NCBI GenBank assembly: GCA_910587905.1 | Contig: CAJUOF010000203.1 | Coordinates: 1-34,147 of the forward strand | From: an uncultured Lachnospiraceae bacterium | Lineage (GTDB): Bacteria; Bacillota; Clostridia; Lachnospirales; Lachnospiraceae | DNA: 34,147 nt | Reading direction: 5' to 3' | Part shown: piece after piece, positions 6,612-15,554 of the stretch | How positions within the stretch are numbered: position 1 is the stretch's first letter | Layout of the letters: the number at the start of each line of letters is the position of its first letter | Notes under the pieces: model-generated | Told to the model about the DNA's origin: nothing | Databases searched by the model: none | Seen by the model: the letters and a program-made list of their open reading frames with translations, nothing else | Program-made: the position numbers and the translations under genes

Positions 6612-7640
6612 CTATGCCGTCTCTCTTGGATAACCCTCCGGATTGTTTTTCTGCCAGTTCCAGGTATCCCGGCACATATCCTCCAGAGTTTTCTTCGCCT
6701 CCCATCCGAGCAGCTCCTTCGCCTTCGACGCGTCTGCATAGCACTCCGCGATATCTCCGGCCCGCCGATCCACAATGTCATAGGGAATCGCCACACCATT
6801 CACCTGTTCAAAGGTCTTGACCAAATCAAGAACACTGTATCCCATCCCGGTTCCCAGATTAAAAACTTCCACGCCGGTATGCTTCTCACCATAAGCGAGG
6901 GCTGACACATGACCCTTTGCCAGATCCACCACATGGATATAATCCCGGATCCCTGTCCCGTCCGGCGTCGGATAGTCGTTCCCAAAGACCCGAAGCCTGG
7001 GAAGCCTCCCCACCGCCACCTGAGAAATATAGGGCATCAGGTTGTTGGGGATCCCATCCGGATTTTCCCCGATCCGCCCACTCTCATGAGCGCCGATGGG
7101 ATTAAAATACCGGAGAAGCACTACGGAAAGCTCCGGATCTGCGTGGGCCGCATCCCGCAAAATTTGCTCAATAAAAACCTTCGTCCACCCGTAAGGATTG
7201 GTACAGCTTCTGCCCACCGGCATCTCCTCCGTAATGGGAACTGTCTCCGGCGTTCCGTAGACCGTGGCCGAAGAGCTGAACACAATCCGCTTACAGACAT
7301 GCCGTCTCATGACCTTTAAAAGCGTCAAGGTGCTGCCCAGGTTATTTTCATAATACTCCAGAGGCTTCTCCACGGACTCTCCCACCGCCTTAAGCCCTGC
7401 AAAATGAATGACTGCTTCAATCGGATGTTCCGAAAACACCTGCTCCAGAGCCGTTTCGTCGGCCACATCCACCTGGTAAAAGGGAAATTTTGTCCCAGCC
7501 AATGCTTCCGCCCGCTTCACTGCCTCGGGAAGGCTGTTGACCAAATTGTCTACAATCACCAGGGAAACCCCACTTGCTGCCACTTCAAGAGCGGTATGGG
7601 TTCCAATATACCCTGCCCCGCCTGTCAATAAAATTGCCAC
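6612..7640 (-). CDS. galE: UDP-glucose 4-epimerase (first of two paralogues)
   Basis: A 342-residue NAD-dependent epimerase interconverting UDP-glucose and UDP-galactose. It has the Rossmann motif TGGAGYIG at residues 5-12, SSSATVYG carrying the catalytic Ser, and the YGWTK catalytic Tyr/Lys pair. The GTG start follows AGGAGG with 8-nt spacing. A different galE lies in the galactose operon at 25401-26393; this copy lies next to cell-wall genes, so it may supply UDP-galactose for envelope polymers (inference). It lies downstream of the orphan cobalamin riboswitch, separated from it by a terminator. Confidence 0.92.
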   Translation of the reverse strand: MAILLTGGAGYIGTHTALEVAASGVSLVIVDNLVNSLPEAVKRAEALAGTKFPFYQVDVADETALEQVFSEHPIEAVIHFAGLKAVGESVEKPLEYYENNLGSTLTLLKVMRRHVCKRIVFSSSATVYGTPETVPITEEMPVGRSCTNPYGWTKVFIEQILRDAAHADPELSVVLLRYFNPIGAHESGRIGENPDGIPNNLMPYISQVAVGRLPRLRVFGNDYPTPDGTGIRDYIHVVDLAKGHVSALAYGEKHTGVEVFNLGTGMGYSVLDLVKTFEQVNGVAIPYDIVDRRAGDIAECYADASKAKELLGWEAKKTLEDMCRDTWNWQKNNPEGYPRETA

Positions 7641-7691
7641 TCTCTTTTCCTCCTAAAATAGAATCCTGCCCTTAGCTTGACGCATCTTATA

Positions 7692-7726
7692 CGATGAAAA
7701 GGGTGCACCCTACGGCGCACCCTTGC
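7692..7726 (-). terminator. Terminator separating the riboswitch transcript from galE
   Basis: Minus strand: AAGGGTGC and GCACCCTT (stem at 7717-7724 and 7699-7706) with a 10-nt loop, followed by TTTTC. It lies about 210 nt downstream of the riboswitch aptamer and 50 nt before galE. Confidence 0.6.
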
Positions 7727-7934
7727 TTTGAATGTGTCCATGGTCCGAAGCTCAGCATACGGACAACCACTGTCCGGCGAGTAGGAAACATGCTGTGCCG
7801 AAGCCCATCCTCCACATATCGATTGTGCATGTTCTTCGCTGCTTTGAGACTTTGTCAAGATGTCTGCTCAACCCATAAGCCGACATCTGGGATCATTTCC
7901 CTCGGATGGAAAGCTTTCCACGGAAGCCCATCTC
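7727..7934 (-). other. Non-coding stretch between the riboswitch and its terminator
   Basis: About 200 nt downstream of the cobalamin aptamer with no ORF that has a ribosome binding site and sensible composition. It contains a possible hairpin, GGACA-GTGGT-TGTCC, near 7762-7776 (complement strand), and GATGTC/GACATC arms near 7858-7890. It may be the body of a riboswitch-controlled small RNA or the decayed remains of a deleted B12-related gene. Confidence 0.35.
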
Positions 7935-8112
7935 ACACATCAAGCAGGTTTCCTGACTGACAGCTCCTCTCGTTTCCTCTCCTTCTCGCATGATAGGGTT
8001 TGCAATGGATTTTGAGGAACGCGCTCTGAATACAGTGACCGGATCGCTCAGGATTCTCACCTGATTCCCTTTTCCCCGCGGAAAGCGGGCACTTGATGCG
8101 GCAATCGCCTTG
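7935..8112 (-). ncRNA. Cobalamin (B12) riboswitch, orphan
   Basis: On the minus strand the diagnostic elements appear in order: GGGAATCAGGTGAGAATCCT (P3/P4 region, ~8072-8053), GGTCACTGTA (core, ~8041-8032), and the B12 box AGTCAGGAAACCTGC (7958-7944). Together these define an AdoCbl/MeCbl aptamer of the class found before B12 transport and synthesis genes. It has its own promoter (8122-8150). No btu, cbi or B12-dependent enzyme gene follows; a terminator at 7692-7726 and then galE do. Confidence 0.85.
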
Positions 8113-8121
8113 CACACCTAA

Positions 8122-8150
8122 ACTATACCACAGAAGTCATTTCGTGGCAA
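8122..8150 (-). promoter_or_regulatory. Promoter of the cobalamin riboswitch transcript
   Basis: Minus strand: TTGCCA (8145-8150), 17-bp spacer, TATAGT (8122-8127). The start would fall near 8115, just before the aptamer. Confidence 0.7.
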
Positions 8151-8165
8151 TCGCAAAGATAATTT

Positions 8166-10244
8166 TTATGGTTTTTTCTTCTCGTGATAGACCAAAACAT
8201 ATGGCTCCGTAGCACTCAGAACAATATTGTCCTCACTCACCTGACCGACTGTGATCTCATTTGTCCCTTCCTCCAAAGACACATCGCTGCAGTAGAGCAA
8301 ATTCATGGACACATAATCAGTCTCGCAGGCCTCCCCATTGAGATACACCACACTGCTCGGTGTGTAATTCCAGCCAGTCACATAAACTCCCCTGCTCTGA
8401 GTCATGACCTGGCTGACCGTGATGGGCTGTACACCCATATGAAGATCGGTCGCCTCGTAGGGATTCTCTCCCTCAAACACCTTTTGGTCCCCATAAAGGA
8501 TATCATATTCCAACAGCTTCATATCCTCCAGATACTTTTCTTTCTCTTCCTCCGTGTGGACAAGCTCCTGAAGCCATGACTGATGATAACGAAACATGGT
8601 TCCCTTTTGAATTCCAATCTTATCCAAAACCCAGGCGCCGAGCTGATAGGCCTCCACATCCCGTTTTGACCTTTCCAGCCCAATATTGTCCCAGATCACA
8701 TATTCTGTCTGAAAGACATCTCCATTCTCCAATTTTTCTTCTGTGAGATCCAAACTGGGAAGGTGATCCCCATATAGGACCAAAACGGTCTCCTCCCCAC
8801 AATCTTCCAGATAATCGATCAGCTCTCCCACGAACTGATCCATCTCATGAATCTGTGCCACATAATACTCCATGGCATTGGTCTCTTCCTCTGTGGGAAG
8901 ACCGCTCACCGTAATCTCCGGTGCCTCCAAGACCTTCTCCTCCGGATAAGAGCCATGTCCCTGAACGGAAATTGTGTAGATCATATCGGCACCGGCAGTG
9001 GATCTCATAACTTTTGCGATCTCTTTCGTGAGCATCTCATCTTTTGCCCAGCCCATAGGAGTCCTGCCGCCGCCATTCATGTATTCCAGAGATGTGAAGC
9101 TGTCAAAACCCAACTGGGAAAACACCGTATATCTGTCATAAAATGTACCTGAATTGTTGTGGATCGCTTGGGCATGATATCCGATCTCTTTTAGGTCATA
9201 ACAGAGGCTCTCACAGACCTCCTTCTGAAGAACTGTTTTATATGGATATTCCCCCGGACCAAAAAAATCCAGATTCATACCGGTAATCGTTTCGAACTCC
9301 GTATTGGCCGTTCCCGCCCCCACGGCAGGCACCCACAGATATCCGGAAGAATACCGTTCCTTGAGCTTCCGGAAGTTGGGAATCGGGTCCTTGGAGCATT
9401 CCATATGAAGATACTTCATGGGATCACTGAAAGATTCCAACTGCAGAAAAATAATATTGGGTGTCTGTTTTGTGACGGCAACGCCCTGCTCGTCCACCGC
9501 CAGGGGTCTCTCCTCCTCAATCAAAGGCGCCCACCCATGCTCCTCCGGCAGAATCTCCTCCGCCTTAATCTCCTGTACTGTCTCCACGCTGTAGTCCTCC
9601 GGCTTGCTGATTCCGGTGTTGACCAAGCTGTTGGCAAAACAATAGGGAAATCCATAATCCAGATAGGCCTGTGCCAAATTGCCGAACTGGTTTGCCAAAA
9701 GCCCTGTCCGCATACCCAGACCGGAAAGTCCGAAAAGCGCCAGCAGAGAGAAGAGCACAAATACCGTCCCTCTCACATAGGAAGGCTTTTTCTGCCATTT
9801 GGGGAGCTTGCGAAACAGGAACACCAGGCCCGCAAGAAGCAGCAAAAGGCCCGCACCCATCAGCACCAAATGCCACCAGGTCAGGTATTTCCCGGCAATG
9901 GTCATCGCATCCTTGGTAAGCCGTAAATCTGCTCCGTTAAAGGGTGTAACTCTACAGCCAAGAAGTACCAAATTCACAAACCCTAAAAGTAACCAGACCA
10001 CACTGATCACTGCCCCCAAAAACAACTTCCTTTTCACCAAAAGCAACAGAGAAAAACACCAAAAAATAATGCAGGTATTGTACAGAAAAATATGTGGCCG
10101 CGTCACCAAAAATACAACCGGCTTCCAGAGCGAACGCCGTGAACAAATCTCCACCAGAAAATTTAAAGCTGCAGCCGCTACAAAACTGAAAAGCACCGGA
10201 TGCCTCCCTGCCTCCCGCCTTAAGCTTTCCATATATGCACGCAT
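8166..10244 (-). CDS. LTA synthase-family phosphoglycerol transferase/sulfatase-fold membrane enzyme
   Basis: A large membrane protein, ~692 residues from the preferred ATG at 10244, which has AAAAAGGAATT upstream; a GTG at 10319 would add 25 residues but has no ribosome binding site. Several transmembrane helices occupy roughly the first 190 residues, followed by an extracellular alkaline-phosphatase-fold domain. Typical motifs: PNIIFLQLESFSDP (metal-binding Glu), GTANTEFETITG with the nucleophilic Thr, and VLYGDHLPSL (metal-binding Asp/His). The family transfers glycerol phosphate from phosphatidylglycerol to teichoic-acid-like polymers. The C-terminal ~90 residues form an extra beta-rich module. 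The exact polymer is unknown. Confidence 0.85.
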   Translation of the reverse strand: MRAYMESLRREAGRHPVLFSFVAAAALNFLVEICSRRSLWKPVVFLVTRPHIFLYNTCIIFWCFSLLLLVKRKLFLGAVISVVWLLLGFVNLVLLGCRVTPFNGADLRLTKDAMTIAGKYLTWWHLVLMGAGLLLLLAGLVFLFRKLPKWQKKPSYVRGTVFVLFSLLALFGLSGLGMRTGLLANQFGNLAQAYLDYGFPYCFANSLVNTGISKPEDYSVETVQEIKAEEILPEEHGWAPLIEEERPLAVDEQGVAVTKQTPNIIFLQLESFSDPMKYLHMECSKDPIPNFRKLKERYSSGYLWVPAVGAGTANTEFETITGMNLDFFGPGEYPYKTVLQKEVCESLCYDLKEIGYHAQAIHNNSGTFYDRYTVFSQLGFDSFTSLEYMNGGGRTPMGWAKDEMLTKEIAKVMRSTAGADMIYTISVQGHGSYPEEKVLEAPEITVSGLPTEEETNAMEYYVAQIHEMDQFVGELIDYLEDCGEETVLVLYGDHLPSLDLTEEKLENGDVFQTEYVIWDNIGLERSKRDVEAYQLGAWVLDKIGIQKGTMFRYHQSWLQELVHTEEEKEKYLEDMKLLEYDILYGDQKVFEGENPYEATDLHMGVQPITVSQVMTQSRGVYVTGWNYTPSSVVYLNGEACETDYVSMNLLYCSDVSLEEGTNEITVGQVSEDNIVLSATEPYVLVYHEKKKP

Positions 10245-10395
10245 GATTCCAATTCCTTTTTCCATTTTGGTTCCCATTTTTATATCCTTGTTCCCCATGA
10301 ATATATCAGATTTCCCCACAAATTCCTATAGGGAATTCCACTAAAATTCTTAGAATTTTCTTATGGAATCAGGCATTCTTCCGACTGCGCTTTCC

Positions 10396-10424
10396 TTGAC
10401 ATTGCACAAAATACCTTCTATAAT
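10396..10424 (+). promoter_or_regulatory. Consensus promoter of the popT-aroF operon
   Basis: TTGACA (10396-10401), 17-bp spacer, TATAAT (10419-10424): a perfect sigma-A promoter 57 bp before the popT start. Confidence 0.85.
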
Positions 10425-10481
10425 ATGTGATTGAATACAAAAAATAATTGTGTCAAACGAGGTCAAAGAAAGGAATTGTTT

Positions 10482-11366
10482 ATGAATTTTATTTTGGATA
10501 CCATAAAGGGCGCTGTCATTGGCATCGCCAATGTCATTCCCGGTGTCAGTGGAGGAACCATGGCGGTCTCCATGGGCATCTACAACCGCCTGATCTCCTC
10601 GATCACTCACCTGTTCCGAGAGTTTAAAAAGAGCGCGGCTACCCTAATCCCGGTCCTCCTTGGGGCCGCCATCGGCATTGTGGGCTTCTCCTACGCCATC
10701 GAATACCTGTTGGCAAACCAACCACTTCCCACTTGCCTCACCTTCCTGGGACTGATCCTTGGCGGAGTCCCTATTCTGGTAAAAGACATGATGTCCGGCG
10801 TGAAAAAAAGTCGTTCCGGCAGAGTGACCGCGATCAATGTTCTGGCTTTCGTGATCCTGTTCGCCTTCGCCATTGTCCTTCCGCTGCTCCAGGGAAATGA
10901 TGACACCTTGAGTGTCCTTGACCCGTCTTTTGGCACAATGATCCTTTTATTTTTCATGGGAATCATCGCTGCCGCGACCATGGTTGTTCCCGGTGTCAGC
11001 GGTTCCATGATTTTGATGATTCTTGGATATTATTACGGAGTAATCAACTCCATCACCACCTTTATGGATGGCCTCAGAGCCGGTGATTTCGCCGTCGTCT
11101 TATCCCAGTGCAAAATTCTGGTGCCTTTTGGGATTGGCACCGTTCTCGGCATCTTCCTGATCTCCAAGATCATCGAGTACCTGTTTGAGAAACACACGGT
11201 TTCCACTTATGCGGCCATCCTGGGACTGATCCTTTCCTCCCCTTTCGGGATTTTTTATAACACAGGGGCCCTCGCTGGGTTCACCGTACCCGGTTTTCTC
11301 ATTGGCATCCTTCTGTTCCTTGCGGGAGGTTTTCTCACCTGGTACATGGGCAAAAAACATGCCTGA
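10482..11366 (+). CDS. popT: DUF368 family polyprenyl-phosphate transporter (PopT)
   Basis: A 294-residue polytopic membrane protein; the ATG at 10482 is preceded by AAAGGAATTG. It shows the DUF368 hallmark repeated twice: IANVIPGVSGGTMAVSMG near residue 15 and AATMVVPGVSGSMILMILG near residue 165, an internal duplication typical of the family. DUF368 (PopT) proteins flip undecaprenyl phosphate back across the membrane so the lipid carrier can be reused for wall polymer synthesis. About eight hydrophobic segments are visible. The gene ends 17 bp before the DAHP synthase gene on the same strand, implying co-transcription. The neighbouring divergent LTA-synthase-like gene is also an envelope gene. 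Confidence 0.87.
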   Translation: MNFILDTIKGAVIGIANVIPGVSGGTMAVSMGIYNRLISSITHLFREFKKSAATLIPVLLGAAIGIVGFSYAIEYLLANQPLPTCLTFLGLILGGVPILVKDMMSGVKKSRSGRVTAINVLAFVILFAFAIVLPLLQGNDDTLSVLDPSFGTMILLFFMGIIAAATMVVPGVSGSMILMILGYYYGVINSITTFMDGLRAGDFAVVLSQCKILVPFGIGTVLGIFLISKIIEYLFEKHTVSTYAAILGLILSSPFGIFYNTGALAGFTVPGFLIGILLFLAGGFLTWYMGKKHA

Positions 11367-11383
11367 CAGAAAGGAGGCTCTCT

Positions 11384-12412
11384 ATGGGCTTTGAATTTAT
11401 CAGTAAGCTGCCTACACCGGCAGAAATCCGCAAGCAGTTCCCCCTCTCCGAGGAATTGACCATGAAAAAACACCGGAGAGATCAGGAAATCCGCGACGTC
11501 CTGACCGGAAAAAGTGACAAATTTTTGGTAGTCATCGGTCCCTGTTCCGCCGACAATGAAGATTCTGTCTGCGACTATGTCTCCAGGTTGGTGAAAGTTC
11601 AGGAAGACACCAAGGACGATCTGATCATCGTCCCCCGCATTTACACCAACAAGCCCCGCACGACCGGCGACGGTTACAAGGGAATTCTCCATCAGCCCAA
11701 TCCGGAAAAAGCTCCGGATCTATTTGAGGGCCTTTTGGCCATCCGCAAGCTCCACATGCGCGTGCTGCAGGAAAGCGGCCTCTCTGCCGCCGATGAAATG
11801 CTCTATCCGGAAAACTACCGGTATCTCTCCGACCTGCTCTCCTATGTGGCTGTCGGAGCCCGTTCCGTGGAAAACCAGCAGCATCGGCTGACTGTCAGTG
11901 GCATGGAGGTGGGCGCAGGCATGAAAAATCCCACCAGCGGCGACTTCTCTGTCATGCTGAATTCCGTCATGGCGGCCCAGCATGGACACACTTTCATCTT
12001 CCGCGGATGGGAGGTTCACACAGACGGCAATCCCTACGCCCATACGATCCTTCGGGGCGCAGTCAACAAACATGGTCAGAGTCAGCCCAATTACCATTAC
12101 GAAGATCTCCGATTGCTCTGCGACATGTACGCCAAGCGGGAGCTTATGCATCCGGCCTGCATCGTGGACGCCAATCATTCCAACTCCAACAAGCTTTACA
12201 AGGAGCAGATCCGCATCGTCAAAGAAGTGCTCCACAGCCGCAGCCACTCTATGGATATCCGAAACCTGGTAAAAGGTGTCATGATCGAAAGCTACATTGA
12301 GCCAGGCAGTCAAAAGGTAGGCGGCCACGTCTATGGCTGCTCCATCACAGACCCTTGTCTCGGCTGGGAGGAATCCCGCCAATTGATCTACGACATCGCT
12401 GAACTGATTTAA
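11384..12412 (+). CDS. aroF: 3-deoxy-7-phosphoheptulonate (DAHP) synthase, class I
   Basis: A 342-residue enzyme condensing PEP and erythrose 4-phosphate, the first step of the shikimate pathway. Signature blocks: VVIGPCSADN (residues ~46-55), PRIYTNKPRTTGDGYKG, GARSVENQQHR, NPTSGDFSVMLNS, RGW..HTDGNPYAHTILRG and the metal-binding VDANHSNSNK and DPCLGWEES. This is the AroG/AroF/AroH type. AAAGGAGG precedes the ATG. It lies 17 bp after popT and is followed by a long hairpin (12422-12451) that is part of a repeated element and may terminate the operon. The symbol aroF rather than aroG/aroH is a convention; feedback specificity cannot be read. Confidence 0.9.
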   Translation: MGFEFISKLPTPAEIRKQFPLSEELTMKKHRRDQEIRDVLTGKSDKFLVVIGPCSADNEDSVCDYVSRLVKVQEDTKDDLIIVPRIYTNKPRTTGDGYKGILHQPNPEKAPDLFEGLLAIRKLHMRVLQESGLSAADEMLYPENYRYLSDLLSYVAVGARSVENQQHRLTVSGMEVGAGMKNPTSGDFSVMLNSVMAAQHGHTFIFRGWEVHTDGNPYAHTILRGAVNKHGQSQPNYHYEDLRLLCDMYAKRELMHPACIVDANHSNSNKLYKEQIRIVKEVLHSRSHSMDIRNLVKGVMIESYIEPGSQKVGGHVYGCSITDPCLGWEESRQLIYDIAELI

Positions 12413-12419
12413 ATATATC

Positions 12420-12508
12420 ATCGAGTAGGGGAGCGTTTTTCCCCCTACTCGCCTGCGCTGGGGCGGGCTGCGATAGCAGATATTTCCTTTCCGCCCCAAT
12501 GTGCATAA
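12420..12508. repeat. Structured intergenic repeat, copy 1
   Basis: An 89-bp element in the convergent gap after aroF. Hairpin A: CGAGTAGGGG (12422-12431) with CCCCTACTCG (12442-12451), loop ending in five T. Hairpin B: GGGGCGG (12460-12466) with CCGCCCC (12491-12497), enclosing a small CTGC-GATA-GCAG stem. A second copy lies at 13731-13820 with sequence changes that preserve both stems. Confidence 0.8.
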
Positions 12509-12524
12509 TTAACCCTGGATTCTT

Positions 12525-13103
12525 TTAAAAATATGCCTTTAACAGCAGTGGATTGATGTAGCACTCACAGATAATTCCCGGAAGCAGACAGAGCAAAAGG
12601 ATCACGAAAAGCAACAGATCACGCCCCATTCGAATACGCCGATATTGACCAAAACTCCTCTGCTTGCGCATAAAAGCATAAACCTGAAATCCACGAATTC
12701 CTAAAATCAGGATAGCCGGTATATAAAAAACTGCTTGCGGGAGAATGCTGCACAGAAAATACAGAATCCCTCGTTTTCCAAAGACCATGGTTCCCAAAGA
12801 AATTCGCACACCGCAGGTAAATCCAAGCCACCCCAAAGCTCCCCACAGGCTCACCGCCCCGAACGCCGTCATGGACAGAAGCCATAAAATTCCTGATTCC
12901 ATCAGCCGGAGCCTCAGGACATAAAAAAAATAGCGTTCCCTTGCAAAGCCTTCCTGCTTAAGCGCCTCTCCAAGTTGATTAAAAAATAGCTTCCAGCCAT
13001 CCTGTCCATGTTTTCCGCTCAAATTGACGGCAATGGTTCCCACAATCAGAAAGCCCGCAAAGACAACGACCGCCGTCTGCACAAATCTACCCTTCTTCTC
13101 CAT
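12525..13103 (-). CDS. spoIIM: Stage II sporulation protein M (SpoIIM)-like membrane protein
   Basis: A 192-residue integral membrane protein with about five hydrophobic helices. I prefer the ATG at 13103, since GGAGG sits 5 nt upstream; an ATG at 13115 adds four residues without a ribosome binding site. SpoIIM traits: length ~200, an N-terminal helix (VVFAGFLIVGTIAVNL), the central LGWLGFTCGVRISLGTMVFG, and the family-typical C-terminal ECYINPLLLK. SpoIIM works with SpoIID and SpoIIP in engulfment of the forespore. The following upstream Nudix gene is also its usual neighbour in Bacillus, which supports the call. Whether the host actually sporulates is unknown. Confidence 0.7.
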   Translation of the reverse strand: MEKKGRFVQTAVVVFAGFLIVGTIAVNLSGKHGQDGWKLFFNQLGEALKQEGFARERYFFYVLRLRLMESGILWLLSMTAFGAVSLWGALGWLGFTCGVRISLGTMVFGKRGILYFLCSILPQAVFYIPAILILGIRGFQVYAFMRKQRSFGQYRRIRMGRDLLLFVILLLCLLPGIICECYINPLLLKAYF

Positions 13104-13152
13104 GACTTCCTCCATCTAAAACACTATATGATGGAAGTGTCCATGATATTCC

Positions 13153-13686
13153 TTACCTATATTTCACCCGATAAGCGAGGAGAGCCGCCAAGGTCTTGGC
13201 GTCTGTAATCGTCCCGTCATAAACCATAGAGAGAAGCTCTTCCAGCTCATGCTCCTCCACATTCAAAAACTCATCCTCATCTAGATGCTGTTTGGCCGGA
13301 ATGAGATCCTGCGCCACATAAACCCCGATAAATTCATTGCAGAAGGCCACGGTTGTGTTCACATTCATCAACCATTCCATCCTTCCCGCCTTGTATCCCG
13401 TTTCCTCCTCCAGCTCTCTGGCGGCGCACTCTTCCTTGGGCTCCCCCAAGTAATTGACTGCCCCCGCCGGGATCTCCAATGTATACCGCTCCAGTGCATT
13501 CCGGTACTGACGCACCATAAGAATCTTTCCTTCTTTTGTCACTGGAACAACTGCTGCTGCCCCCTTATGCTCAATATAATCCCACACAGCCGTGTTTCCA
13601 TTGGGCAGAGCCATATAATCCTCATAAAAATTCACGATCTTTCCTCTGTGGATCAGCTCTCTTTTCACCCGCTTGATTTCATCCAT
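13153..13686 (-). CDS. nudF: Nudix hydrolase, ADP-ribose pyrophosphatase type
   Basis: A 177-residue cytoplasmic enzyme. The Nudix box is complete at residues ~81-103: GEPKEECAARELEEETGY (pattern GX5EX7REUXEEXGU). The preceding EIPAGAVN and the RQYRNALE segment are typical of ADP-ribose pyrophosphatases (NudF/YqkG), which cleave ADP-ribose to AMP and ribose 5-phosphate. It lies immediately upstream of the SpoIIM-like gene (50-bp gap, same strand), an order also known in Bacillus. Confidence 0.85.
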   Translation of the reverse strand: MDEIKRVKRELIHRGKIVNFYEDYMALPNGNTAVWDYIEHKGAAAVVPVTKEGKILMVRQYRNALERYTLEIPAGAVNYLGEPKEECAARELEEETGYKAGRMEWLMNVNTTVAFCNEFIGVYVAQDLIPAKQHLDEDEFLNVEEHELEELLSMVYDGTITDAKTLAALLAYRVKYR

Positions 13687-13730
13687 AAAATATACTCCCT
13701 TCTGCTAAATTTCCTCACCGCTCCTGGACA

Positions 13731-13820
13731 ATCGAGTAGGAGAATGTTTTTCTCTCCTACTCGCCGTGCGGGGCGCATGCTGCAACAGCGGCTATTTTCC
13801 TTTTGCGCCCCTGTACATAA
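13731..13820. repeat. Structured intergenic repeat, copy 2
   Basis: A 90-bp relative of the element at 12420-12508, in the same orientation. Hairpin A: CGAGTAGGAGA (13733-13743) with TCTCCTACTCG (13753-13763). Hairpin B: GGGGCGCA (13770-13777) with TGCGCCCC (13804-13811). Compared with copy 1, the paired positions change together (GG to AG with CC to CT; GG to CA with CC to TG), so both stems are conserved while the primary sequence drifts. Confidence 0.8.
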
Positions 13821-13858
13821 AAAGCGGAAGAATCAGTCTTCTGAATTCTTCCGCTTTT
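13820..13858 (-). terminator. Terminator after rny
   Basis: A 14-bp perfect stem (13820-13833 with 13845-13858; core AAAAGCGGAAGAAT) with an 11-nt loop and A/T runs on both sides, lying downstream of the rny stop on the minus strand. It could work on both strands. Confidence 0.8.
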
Positions 13859-13922
13859 CATCCTCGCAACGATCCGAAAAACGCACCACACGAAGTCTGC
13901 ACAGCACTATGTTTTGTCGGAT

Positions 13923-15470
13923 CTATTTCGCATAATCTGTGACTCTGGATTCACGAATCACATTTACCTTGATCTGTCCGGGATACTCAAGCTCTGACTC
14001 AATCTGTTTTGCAATATTTCTCGCCATCAAAACCATATCGTCATCACTCACCTGCTCCGGCACCACCATAATACGAATCTCACGTCCTGCCTGAACAGCA
14101 AAAGATTTGTCTACACCCTTAAAGGTGTTGGTAATATCTTCTAATTGTGTCAATCTGTTGGTATATGTTTCGATTGTCTCGCGACGCGCACCGGGGCGTG
14201 CTGCAGAAATTGTGTCCGCAGCCTGCACAATACAAGCCGCCAGCGTTTCCGGTTCCACATCGCCGTGATGGGACTCCACCGCGTTGATCACAACGGCAGA
14301 TTCTTTGTATTTCCTACATAATTCAACACCGAGTTGAATATGTGAGCCTTCCATTTCATGGTCCACCGCCTTGCCAATATCATGCAGCAAACCAGCCCTT
14401 TTCGCTATACGCACATCAATGCCGATTTCAGCAGCCAAAAGCCCTGACAGATGTGCAACCTCAATCGAATGTTTTAATGCATTTTGACCATAGCTGGTCC
14501 TAAATCTCATCTTTCCAAGAAGCTTCACCAGCTCCGGATGAATCCCGTGAATGCCAACTTCCAGAATGGCCGCTTCACCCTCTTCACGGATCATAGTCTC
14601 CACTTCTCTCTGAGCCTTTTCCACCATTTCCTCAATTCTGGCCGGATGGATACGTCCATCCAGAATTAATTTTTCCAAGGCGATTCTGGCCACTTCCCGT
14701 CTGATCGGATCAAAACCTGATAAAATCACCGCTTCCGGAGTATCATCAATGATCAGATCCACACCTGTCAAAGTCTCAAGTGTACGGATATTGCGACCTT
14801 CCCGCCCGATGATACGGCCTTTCATCTCATCATTTGGAAGCTGAACAACGGAGATCGTGGACTCTGCCACATGATCCGCAGCACATTTCTGAATGGCAGT
14901 CACAATGTATTCCTTGGCCTTCTTCGCCGCCTCTTCTTTTGCCTTTGCATCCAGCTCCTTTACCAACTTTGCCGTATCATGTTTTACATCATTCTCAACA
15001 GTTTTTAAAAGATATTCTTTCGCCTGTTCGGAGGTAAATCCTGAAATCCGCTCCAGTTCTTTCACTTCCTTGTCAAAGAGTTCCTCAACTTCCTTTTTCC
15101 GTTTCGTAAGCTGCTCTTCCTTTGAAGCCAGACCAGATTCCTTTTTCTCCAGTGCCTCGGACCTTTTCTCTAAATTCTCTTCTTTGCTTAATACTCGTCT
15201 TTCATATCGCTGTATTTCCGTTCTTCTCTCACGGACCTCTTTCTCCAGATCATTTTTTGTTTTCATGGATTCTTCTTTGGCCTCTAAGAGAGCTTCTCGC
15301 TTCTTGGTTTCTGCAATCTTTAACGCTTCGTCTATGATCTCTCTCGATTTCTCTTCTGCCTTGCCGATTTTGCTTTCATATACTTTTTTACGGTATGCAA
15401 TTGCGCTAAACCAAGTAATAGGAACTACAACACATAATGTGATAATTACAGCAATTATAATTCCTCCCAC
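13923..15470 (-). CDS. rny: Ribonuclease Y
   Basis: A 515-residue membrane-anchored endoribonuclease that initiates mRNA decay in Firmicutes. Order of domains: an N-terminal membrane helix ([22 protein letters not shown]), a long charged coiled coil (~residues 30-200), a KH domain ([20 protein letters not shown]), then the HD domain with [15 protein letters not shown]. Full length. The start codon is GTG behind AAGGAGG with 7-nt spacing. It is separated from recA upstream by 154 bp with its own promoter at 15555-15583. Confidence 0.97.
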   Translation of the reverse strand: MGGIIIAVIITLCVVVPITWFSAIAYRKKVYESKIGKAEEKSREIIDEALKIAETKKREALLEAKEESMKTKNDLEKEVRERRTEIQRYERRVLSKEENLEKRSEALEKKESGLASKEEQLTKRKKEVEELFDKEVKELERISGFTSEQAKEYLLKTVENDVKHDTAKLVKELDAKAKEEAAKKAKEYIVTAIQKCAADHVAESTISVVQLPNDEMKGRIIGREGRNIRTLETLTGVDLIIDDTPEAVILSGFDPIRREVARIALEKLILDGRIHPARIEEMVEKAQREVETMIREEGEAAILEVGIHGIHPELVKLLGKMRFRTSYGQNALKHSIEVAHLSGLLAAEIGIDVRIAKRAGLLHDIGKAVDHEMEGSHIQLGVELCRKYKESAVVINAVESHHGDVEPETLAACIVQAADTISAARPGARRETIETYTNRLTQLEDITNTFKGVDKSFAVQAGREIRIMVVPEQVSDDDMVLMARNIAKQIESELEYPGQIKVNVIRESRVTDYAK

Positions 15471-15554
15471 AGGAGCACCTCCTTATTTAGTTTTCATTGT
15501 ACATCACTTATCGCACGTAATGGCAAACATACCATAAGCACTGCAACATATACA

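Noticed and set aside
7762-7800. Possible third copy of the structured CGAGTAGG repeat (CCTACTCGCCGG on the minus strand)
   Set aside because: Only ~12 bases match and neither hairpin is preserved.
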